A stretch of 11,242 nucleotides of DNA, from positions 1 through 11,242 of the forward strand of contig DMNR01000091.1 in assembly GCA_003452655.1 (NCBI GenBank), read 5' to 3'. The notes under the pieces are model-generated. The model did not search any database. It was not told the DNA's origin and was given only the letters and a program-made list of their open reading frames with translations. Both the position numbers and the translations under genes were made by a program. Positions 1 to 4,457 of this stretch are shown one piece after another; within the stretch, counting starts at the first letter, position 1; each line of letters opens with the position of its first letter. This stretch comes from Actinomycetota bacterium. Lineage in GTDB: Bacteria > Actinomycetota > Actinomycetes > S36-B12 > UBA10799.

Positions 1-21
1 CGGAACTAAACCCAGCGCGGT

Positions 22-792
22 TCATGTTGGATCGACGCCACCGATGATCACATCGGGTCTGCCTGCGAGTTGGCAGAGGGTGGAGTAGGTGAACACCGAT
101 TTCCCGGAGCGTGTGCTTCCGAGGACGAGGCAGTGTGTGGCGGGTTCGGCGAGGTTAAGCCCGGCTCCGGTGCCGAATTCCGTGAGTCCGCAGAAGATCA
201 GATCGGTAGCGGTTCCGGCCTGGTGAGCCGGTAATGGAACTTGTGCATGTGTGAGTGGATCTTCTTGTTGGAAACTGATTCTTACGAATCCCGGTTGATC
301 TGGGCGGACGATGGCTCGCCACATTGATGCCCACGCGGCGAGTGCAGGTCCAGCTTTTTGATACGTGTTGATCGTTTCACCGGTCGCGATTCTTATTCGT
401 ACATCGACTGTTCCACCATTCGCGTTTACTTCAGTGAAGAATGGGAGTTCCGCGTTGTCGCTTCTTAGTCGTCGCCCCAAACTCAAGTTCTCGCAGGCGT
501 TCGAAAAGCTTTCGCGAAGGCCGCGTTCGTTTTTGTCAACTTGGAATCGGGGTCGAAGGTAGAGCCACCATCCCGCGACTGATCCGAGGATCGCGACGAT
601 CCCGAGCAGACCTCCGATCCAGGGAATCGCTCCGAGAACGAGGCTTGCGAGCAACCCGCCTCCGAGAGCGACGATGAGCGGTACTGACGCGCGTGCACTT
701 TGCAGCATTCGATAGTTTCCGGGGCTTTCCCGCCAGAACCAGGCTGTAGATCCTGGCCATTTGAGTTCTTGCAGGATTAGCTGAAGGTTCAT
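22..792 (-). CDS. FtsK/SpoIIIE-like DNA translocase, N-terminal part, prematurely stopped
   Basis: This 256-residue frame resembles the start of the membrane-anchored FtsK/SpoIIIE-type ATPases that pump DNA in actinobacterial conjugative elements. Residues about 37-59 and 60-80 form two membrane segments. A soluble region follows, then a Walker A motif, GSTRSGKS, at 225-232. The frame ends at GGVDPT, about 25 residues after the P-loop, so Walker B and the rest of the motor domain are absent; family members are usually several hundred residues. After the TGA the same frame stays open for the seven codons left in the window (TALGLVP), so a single nonsense change is possible. A real short protein cannot be excluded because the window ends here. 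The start overlaps the stop of an upstream 32-residue peptide (ATGA), implying translational coupling. The family call is good; functionality is doubtful. Confidence 0.75.
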   Translation of the reverse strand: MNLQLILQELKWPGSTAWFWRESPGNYRMLQSARASVPLIVALGGGLLASLVLGAIPWIGGLLGIVAILGSVAGWWLYLRPRFQVDKNERGLRESFSNACENLSLGRRLRSDNAELPFFTEVNANGGTVDVRIRIATGETINTYQKAGPALAAWASMWRAIVRPDQPGFVRISFQQEDPLTHAQVPLPAHQAGTATDLIFCGLTEFGTGAGLNLAEPATHCLVLGSTRSGKSVFTYSTLCQLAGRPDVIIGGVDPT

Positions 793-887
793 GCGTACAG
801 GCTCGCTGCCGCGTTGAGCATCGCGGTGACGTAGAACGTCAACATCCCTAGCGTGAATATGATCTTGAGAAAACGTATGAGTGCCAT
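789..887 (-). CDS. 32-residue single-span membrane peptide, coupled to the FtsK-like gene
   Basis: The sequence reads MALIRFLKIIF followed by a hydrophobic stretch to ASLYA, giving one predicted membrane helix with positive charges near the N-terminus. A good ribosome site, GGAG, lies five bases before the ATG. The stop codon overlaps the start of the FtsK-like gene in the four bases ATGA, so the two are probably translated together. Small membrane peptides next to transfer ATPases are common in actinobacterial mobile elements, but I do not recognise this one as a named family. A role as a partner of the translocase is inferred from position only. Confidence 0.6.
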   Translation of the reverse strand: MALIRFLKIIFTLGMLTFYVTAMLNAAASLYA

Positions 888-905
888 TTTGTCTCCGGGG
901 GTCGT

Positions 906-935
906 GGTGGGGCCGACCAATGGGCCGACCCCACC
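906..935 (-). other. 13-bp RNA hairpin in the transfer operon leader
   Basis: Read on the minus strand, the arms GGTGGGGTCGGCC and GGTCGGCCCCACC pair across the tetraloop CATT. Eleven pairs are Watson-Crick and two are G-U wobbles. On the plus strand the two wobbles become A-C mismatches, so the complete stem exists only in RNA transcribed in the direction of the transfer genes. It lies between the putative upstream gene tail (stop at 945) and the ribosome site of the 32-residue peptide. No U-run follows, so it is not a typical terminator. An mRNA processing, stability or attenuation role is inference. Confidence 0.55.
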
Positions 936-944
936 GAGTGGGAT

Positions 945-1004
945 TTACGCCTTTGCTGTGGGCGCCATGACTCGCTCAGCCTCAATCGTCACGGCAAGGT
1001 TGAA
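945..1004 (-). pseudogene. Possible C-terminal fragment of an upstream transfer-operon gene, cut by the IS
   Basis: From the IS boundary the minus strand reads FNLAVTIEAERVMAPTAKA and then TAA, with plausible coding composition. It lies 57 bases before the start of the next gene on the same strand. This would be the last 19 codons of a gene whose 5' part has been replaced by the insertion sequence. No continuation of the gene is recognisable beyond the right end of the IS. The open frame does continue into the IS on the antisense strand, but that part is a shadow of the transposase. The fragment is short, so a chance open frame is possible. Confidence 0.35.
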
Positions 1005-1030
1005 GGGTCTGCCCAGGCTTTGGTTGACAC
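1005..1030 (+). repeat. IS left terminal inverted repeat (IRL)
   Basis: The repeat starts GGGTCTGCCCAG and ends TTTGGTTGACAC. It matches the reverse complement of 2275-2300 with one mismatch (G against A at the 13th base). It contains a TTGACA hexamer reading into the element, which could serve as a -35 box, though I see no good -10 at the right distance. Confidence 0.9.
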
Positions 1031-1039
1031 CTGACCTGT

Positions 1040-1053
1040 GAGGATTCGTCCTC
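1040..1053 (+). other. GAGGA-TTCG-TCCTC hairpin before IS orfA
   Basis: A perfect five-base stem closed by a TTCG tetraloop lies just inside the left IS end and just before the orfA ribosome site. Other IS elements use such leader hairpins to block translation of read-through mRNA from outside promoters. Applying that to this element is inference. Confidence 0.4.
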
Positions 1054-1071
1054 GCTGGAAGGATGTCTGTC

Positions 1072-1359
1072 ATGCCGAAGCCATATCCCAAGGAGTTCCG
1101 CGACGATGTCGTGGCTGTGGCCCGTAAGGGCGAGGCTCCGTTGAACCAGATCGCGAAGGACTTCGGAATTTCCGAGGGCTGTTTGTCGAACTGGTTGAAG
1201 AAGGCCGACGTCGAGGACGGCCACCGTCCTGGCGTCACCGAGAAGCAGTCGGTCGAGGTGCGTGAACTGAAAAAGCGCAACCGTCTGCTCGAGCAGGAGA
1301 ACGAGGTGCTGCGCCGAGCGGCGGCGTATCTGTCGCAGGCGAACCTGCCGGGAAAATAG
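1072..1359 (+). CDS. IS3-family transposase OrfA
   Basis: The protein begins MPKPYPKEFRDDVV, the usual opening of actinobacterial IS3 OrfA proteins. A helix-turn-helix spans about residues 20-42 (QIAKDFGISEGCLSNWLKKA) and binds the IS ends. A leucine-zipper-like helix with ELKKRNRLLEQENEVLRR follows and mediates multimerisation. The ATG at 1072 is preferred because GGAAGGA lies eight bases upstream; the in-frame ATG at 1063 abuts that ribosome site. The frame ends in TAG directly after a slippery heptamer, where part of the ribosomes should shift by -1 to make the OrfAB transposase of about 395 residues. Confidence 0.92.
   Translation: MPKPYPKEFRDDVVAVARKGEAPLNQIAKDFGISEGCLSNWLKKADVEDGHRPGVTEKQSVEVRELKKRNRLLEQENEVLRRAAAYLSQANLPGK
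1350..1356 (+). promoter_or_regulatory. Programmed -1 ribosomal frameshift site (G GGA AAA)
   Basis: In the orfA frame the codons are CCG GGA AAA TAG, so the heptamer G GGA AAA fits the X XXY YYZ rule and sits immediately before the orfA stop. A -1 shift here continues as ATA GTC TTC CCA CTC GTC CGT GAG ATG into orfB with no stop. This is the standard IS3 expression mechanism; the site is read directly from the sequence. Confidence 0.85.
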
Positions 1360-1379
1360 TCTTCCCACTCGTCCGTGAG

Positions 1380-2258
1380 ATGGCCGCGACCGGCGCCCCT
1401 ATTCGGGTGCCGGTCGCGGTGGCGTGTGGAGTGCTGGGCCTGTCCCGGCAGGGCTACTACCAGTGGCTGGCAAGCCCGGTGAGTCAGCGGGACTGGGACG
1501 ATGCGCACGCGATCAACGCGTTGCGTGAGATCCACGAGGACGACCCGACACTGGGTTACCGGTTCCTGGCCGATGAACTCGGCGATGTCGGGATCATCGC
1601 GTCGGAGAACCGGGTTTGGCGGCTGTGTTCGATCGCTGGTGTGTTCGCCTCACACCACCGGCGACGGGCCAGCTCACGCAAACCCGGTCCACCGGTCCAT
1701 GGCGACCTGCTGGCCGTCATGGACGACAAGGGCAGGGTCACCCACGACTTCACCGCGTCGGCGCCGGACGAGAAGTGGTTGACCGACATCACCGAGCACC
1801 CCACGGGTGAGGGGACACTGTATTTGTGTGCGGTCAAGGACTGTTGCTCGGGCAAAATCGTCGGCTACTCGATCGACTCGCGGATGAAGTCCGCATTGGC
1901 CGCCTCAGCGATCCGCAACGCGATAGTCCAACGGACCCCGAGCGGCACGATCTGCCACTCGGATCGTGGGTCTCAATTTCGTTCGAAGAAGGTCCAACGA
2001 TTGCTGAAGAATAACGGCCTGCAAGGTTCGATGGGCCGCGTCGGCTCCTCCGGTGACAACGCCGCCATGGAGAGCTTCTTCTCGTTGCTACAGAAGAACG
2101 TTTTAGACACCCGACGGTGGGAAACCCGCGAAGAACTACGCCTCGCGATCGTGACTTGGATCGAAACCAAGTACAACCGCCGACGCCGCCAACGGCGCCT
2201 CGGCAAACTCAGCCCGATCGCGTTTGAGACACTCTACGCAGCCGCAAACGCGGCCTGA
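1380..2258 (+). CDS. IS3-family transposase OrfB (DDE integrase catalytic domain)
   Basis: This frame carries the catalytic half of the transposase. An N-terminal HTH-like segment has the family words GVLGLSRQGYYQW and LGYRFLADEL. The RNase H-fold core follows, with catalytic D136 (WLTDIT), D195 (CHSDRGSQF) and E231 (NAAMESFF). The 35-residue gap between the second D and the E is the canonical DD(35)E spacing. The C-terminus has YNRRRRQRRLG and SPIAFE, typical of the family end. The first ATG is at 1380, but the native product is probably the OrfAB fusion made by frameshifting at 1350-1356, as the frame is open from there. All key residues are present and no internal damage is seen. Confidence 0.94.
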   Translation: MAATGAPIRVPVAVACGVLGLSRQGYYQWLASPVSQRDWDDAHAINALREIHEDDPTLGYRFLADELGDVGIIASENRVWRLCSIAGVFASHHRRRASSRKPGPPVHGDLLAVMDDKGRVTHDFTASAPDEKWLTDITEHPTGEGTLYLCAVKDCCSGKIVGYSIDSRMKSALAASAIRNAIVQRTPSGTICHSDRGSQFRSKKVQRLLKNNGLQGSMGRVGSSGDNAAMESFFSLLQKNVLDTRRWETREELRLAIVTWIETKYNRRRRQRRLGKLSPIAFETLYAAANAA

Positions 2259-2274
2259 AAATCACAAACCCCGA

Positions 2275-2300
2275 GTGTCAACCAAAGTCTGGGCAGACCC
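2275..2300 (+). repeat. IS right terminal inverted repeat (IRR)
   Basis: Begins GTGTCAACCAAAG and ends TGGGCAGACCC. It is the reverse complement of 1005-1030 with one mismatch, and starts 16 bases after the orfB stop. Confidence 0.9.
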
Positions 2301-2301
2301 G

Positions 2302-2341
2302 TTCTCGTGTGCGCAAACCCCGATTTTCGTGTGCGCAACCC
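2302..2341 (+). repeat. Two-copy direct repeat, 22-bp period, next to the IS end
   Basis: Copies at 2302-2319 and 2324-2341 match at 16 of 18 bases and share the exact 12-base core TCGTGTGCGCAA. They start two bases after the right IS end. Two copies are too few to call iterons, and no binding protein is known for them. Confidence 0.5.
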
Positions 2342-2348
2342 GGCCGAA

Positions 2349-2367
2349 ACCTGGTGTTCGCCCAGGT
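2349..2367 (+). other. Small inverted repeat ACCTGG/CCAGGT
   Basis: A six-base perfect stem with the seven-base loop TGTTCGC. It is weak alone and is listed because it is one of four hairpins within 190 bases. Confidence 0.3.
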
Positions 2368-2390
2368 CACAGAGTTCTCGCAACGTGCCA

Positions 2391-2432
2391 CAAAGCAATA
2401 CGCCTCGGCTTTCGCCGGGGCGTATTGCTTTG
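2391..2432. terminator. 19-bp stem-loop, possible bidirectional terminator or REP-like element
   Basis: The left arm CAAAGCAATACGCCTCGGC pairs with GCCGGGGCGTATTGCTTTG around a TTTC loop, with 18 Watson-Crick pairs and one T-G wobble. Its CGCCTCGGCTTT core and the matching GCCGGGGCG recur in the hairpin at 2509-2536. It lies beyond the 3' ends of two convergent genes (orfB and the YidC-like gene), where a terminator would be expected. Only a short T-rich stretch follows (CTTTGTTTG), so a REP-type repeat is the alternative. Confidence 0.55.
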
Positions 2433-2463
2433 TTTGGGTTGTTTCGTCGAGGATCGGGAGGAG

Positions 2464-2480
2464 TTGCCCCGGTGGGGCAA
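2464..2480. other. TTGCCCC-GGT-GGGGCAA hairpin
   Basis: A perfect seven-base stem with a three-base loop, lying between the two related hairpins. It lacks a T-run, and its role is unknown. Confidence 0.4.
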
Positions 2481-2508
2481 TGACGGATCTCGGCACCTCC
2501 ACGAAGGC

Positions 2509-2536
2509 AGACGCCTCGGCTTTGGCCGGGGCGTCT
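2509..2536. terminator. 12-bp stem-loop sharing its core with the 2391 hairpin
   Basis: The left arm AGACGCCTCGGC pairs with GCCGGGGCGTCT around a TTTG loop. The inner 9 bases of each arm are the same as in the hairpin at 2391-2432, while the base pair just outside changes from T-A to G-C and keeps the pairing. It is followed by TTGTCGTT, a weak T-rich tail. A terminator or a member of a genome-wide palindromic repeat family fits. Confidence 0.5.
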
Positions 2537-2731
2537 TTGTCGTTCATTCAGGAACCTCAATCGATGCCGAGCTACTGTTCGCGTGATACCTGCTCCCGTT
2601 GATGGTGACGGTCGCATGAGTTATCCGCCCGATTGGCACTTCGGATTGTTCTGACTGCTGCTTGGGTTGTAGCGGGCGCACCGCCTGGAGCGAGGAGCTC
2701 ACTGGCTGTGGGTGCTGCAGCGTCGGAATCG

Positions 2732-3556
2732 CTACCGCGGGTTCGGCAAGCTCTCTCGCAATCTCGTGATGAACGCTGGATCGACGGGATCAATCGGGCG
2801 ACGCGAAAGCCAAATTGCCTGGATGACGTAGTTGAAGAGGTCGGACGCCATCAAGAAGATCATGGTTCCTAGGGCGGCATCGAAGACAAGCACGAGAACC
2901 AGCAGGGCAATGGGCCCAATGAACAGGGGTAATTGTTGTTGGCGTCTGATGAGCTTCGAGTCCGATAGCTTGCCGTTGAGTTGCCTCTGCCATTGCCAGT
3001 TGATGTACATCATGGCGACTAGAAGCACGACAATCAGCACGCGAGTCGCAGTGGGATTTGGAGTCGCTGATGCTTCGAGGAACGTGCCATAGAACGGCAC
3101 TCCGAAGATCGAAGCATCGTGGGCATCGGCCATCAGATCAGCGTTCTGGGACCAGGCGAACACTCCTGCCGGTTCGTTTTGCGAAATACCATCAATGACC
3201 GCATTCAACGCCAAGAAGACGCAGAAGGAGACGAGGATCGGCAGGATCTGGAGCCAGGGGTTGTAGCCAGTGAAATCGTCGATCTCCTCGCGGGCGGCCT
3301 TCCTCGCAACTCGATCGTTCTTCAACTTCTTGGCCACCTCGAGTTTGAGGGGCGTGCACTGCCAGACGAGGCGTTGCATCTCAAGTTGGCGCCGCGTTGG
3401 GTACGCGAGAATCGCCGCCACGGCGAAGGCCAGGGACATGTACGCGAGCGCCCAGGTGACGCCACTTGAGATCCCGAAGACTTGGCCATATAGCTCGGCG
3501 AAGAACAACAAGACCCAGGACACGGCCGTTTCGGCCCACTGGACGATTGTTCCCAC
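2732..3556 (-). CDS. Divergent YidC/Oxa1-family membrane protein
   Basis: YidC/Oxa1 proteins insert and fold membrane proteins in the cytoplasmic membrane. This 274-residue protein keeps the family plan. An N-terminal helix (about 11-28) precedes a first core segment (34-53) ending in YPTRRQLEMQR. A charged cytoplasmic helical hairpin (about 60-97) follows, then GYNPWLQILPILVSFCVFLALNAV (98-120), matching the NP..G.LP.L....F.AL..V signature. Later segments lie at about 172-186, 208-226 and 229-249. The usual arginine in the first core segment is missing: an ungapped by-eye alignment to actinobacterial YidC puts Ala47 there. The start is GTG with GGAG about six bases upstream. It stands alone, not in the rpmH-rnpA-yidD-yidC-jag cluster, so it is probably a specialised paralogue. 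No symbol is given because it is unlikely to be the housekeeping yidC. Confidence 0.8.
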   Translation of the reverse strand: MGTIVQWAETAVSWVLLFFAELYGQVFGISSGVTWALAYMSLAFAVAAILAYPTRRQLEMQRLVWQCTPLKLEVAKKLKNDRVARKAAREEIDDFTGYNPWLQILPILVSFCVFLALNAVIDGISQNEPAGVFAWSQNADLMADAHDASIFGVPFYGTFLEASATPNPTATRVLIVVLLVAMMYINWQWQRQLNGKLSDSKLIRRQQQLPLFIGPIALLVLVLVFDAALGTMIFLMASDLFNYVIQAIWLSRRPIDPVDPAFITRLRESLPNPR

Positions 3557-3671
3557 GAGAACTCCGTTGCTGTTTGCTAACTGCGGCAGTCGATGTTGGC
3601 GATGGTCAGCCTATTGGCGTCGAGAGGGTTCCCGCGTACGCAAACATCCTGACACCCGTTCCGGCTGAGCC

Positions 3672-3715
3672 TTGTGGCTAAAGTGGCGCCGGCGGGTTTA
3701 AAATGGACAGTGTCC
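3672..3715 (+). promoter_or_regulatory. Putative promoter and 11-bp dyad upstream of the secreted-protein gene
   Basis: An AT-rich patch, TTTAAAAT (3697-3704), is the best -10-like sequence in the divergent gap between the YidC-like gene and the gene at 3755. The nearest -35-like hexamer, TTGTGG (3672-3677), is too far away at 19-21 bases, so the promoter call is weak. Directly after it lies the perfect dyad GGACA-G-TGTCC (3705-3715), which could be a repressor operator. Confidence 0.25.
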
Positions 3716-3754
3716 GGGTAACTTGAGTCAGACCGCGCCGACTGAAGGATCCAA

Positions 3755-4339
3755 ATGAAGACCTTGACGAAACGAATTGCACTCGCCGCCGGACTGGCAG
3801 CTATAGCGACTGGCCTGGTGGCATTTCCGGCGTCCGCCGCGGCACCGACTACGAGCGGGCACGTTCAGCAGTCGGTGACCAATGCCAAGGGCGGCAGAGT
3901 GACGGTCACCAACAACTCGACAGTCACCGTCACCTTGCGAGTCACGATGGTGGACTCCTACGACTGGTACGAAGGGCACGGTCCCGATGAGCGTGCCCCT
4001 GAAGGATTCCAGGGTGCTCGCCTGGCGCCGGGGCAGTCTGCGTCTGCGCACCTTGGTGTGTGGATCGAGGCCAACAGCGCACCATTTCGGATCGACTTCC
4101 TGACGAATCCGAACGAGGCCTCATCGGCGGTCGGCAGTGCTGAGGTTATGGACAAGCGCGTCGGCATCGATATTCGTGGCTGGGGTCTGGACCGCAGGGT
4201 TCAAGAGTTCAACTCCGCTCAGGCCGATCAAACAAAGCAAGGCAAGGTCCTCATCGGCAAGCGCTACCAGATTCGCGTCCAGTGTGGGCTGGGGTCCGGC
4301 GACGAGACGCAGTTCACGCTGACGTCTCAGACGCCTTAA
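3755..4339 (+). CDS. Secreted protein of unknown function (194 residues)
   Basis: A classic Sec signal peptide opens the protein: MKTLTKR, a hydrophobic core, then PASA, with predicted cleavage after residue 28. The mature part is about 166 residues and contains one cysteine. Alternating stretches such as GGRVTVTNNSTVTVTLRV and the later PFRIDFLTN suggest a beta-sandwich. I do not recognise the family. The start is supported by AAGGA about seven bases before the ATG. The gene stands alone; a lipoprotein hydrolase follows 118 bases downstream on the same strand. A faint resemblance in layout to small secreted beta-sandwich proteins such as aegerolysins is not enough to assign a function. Confidence 0.7.
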   Translation: MKTLTKRIALAAGLAAIATGLVAFPASAAAPTTSGHVQQSVTNAKGGRVTVTNNSTVTVTLRVTMVDSYDWYEGHGPDERAPEGFQGARLAPGQSASAHLGVWIEANSAPFRIDFLTNPNEASSAVGSAEVMDKRVGIDIRGWGLDRRVQEFNSAQADQTKQGKVLIGKRYQIRVQCGLGSGDETQFTLTSQTP

Positions 4340-4393
4340 CACCGCAGTTCGCTGCCCGCCATTCGATACCCGCGCGGCTGTCGAGGTCACAGC

Positions 4394-4443
4394 GGAGGCG
4401 CGTTAGGGTTCGGCAACTCCCGGATTCGGGATCTAGCGCCTCC
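4394..4443 (+). other. Nested inverted repeat upstream of the serine hydrolase gene
   Basis: An outer pair GGAGGCGC (4394-4401) and GCGCCTCC (4436-4443) encloses an inner hairpin TCCCG-GATT-CGGGA (4418-4431). The structure ends 14 bases before the ATG at 4458, where the ribosome site is poor. It could end transcription of the preceding gene or form a structured leader of the next; no T-run supports a terminator. Confidence 0.35.
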
Positions 4444-4457
4444 AGAAAGACGGTCCG

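Larger units (their letters stand above)
1005..2300 (+). mobile_element. IS3-family insertion sequence, 1296 bp
   Basis: The element is bounded by 26-bp terminal inverted repeats that match at 25 of 26 positions. It holds the standard IS3 pair, an HTH/leucine-zipper OrfA and a DDE OrfB in the -1 frame, joined at a G GGA AAA slippery site. Both frames and the catalytic triad are intact, so it looks transposition-competent. The length of about 1.3 kb is typical of the family. Flanks read ...GTTGAA at the left and GTTCTC... at the right, giving no obvious 3-5 bp target duplication. It abuts the broken upstream end of the transfer operon. Confidence 0.93.
2301..2731. other. Non-coding stretch with repeats and hairpins
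   Basis: About 430 bases between the IS and the YidC-like gene hold no convincing gene. Short open frames on both strands cross the hairpins and look like no protein I know. The first half holds one direct repeat and four hairpins (listed separately). The second half, about 2540-2731, shows nothing I can name. No tRNA or clear attachment site is visible, although an element boundary may lie here. Confidence 0.6.

Noticed and set aside
945..1535. 196-codon open frame on the minus strand across the IS left end
   Set aside because: Most of it is antisense to the intact IS orfA and the start of orfB. Only the last 19 codons outside the IS could be real coding and are listed as a gene fragment.
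2391..2536. CRISPR-like or integron attC array
   Set aside because: There are only two related palindromes, with no regular spacing, no cas or integrase gene and no attC core sites.
2234..2617. Open frames on both strands across the hairpin region
   Set aside because: Their translations only repeat the palindrome cores and IS end; there is no ribosome site or domain.
2572..2793. C-terminal extension of the YidC-like protein by a frameshift
   Set aside because: The alternative frame is only Ala/Pro-rich, and the annotated protein already contains all expected helices, so no frameshift is needed.
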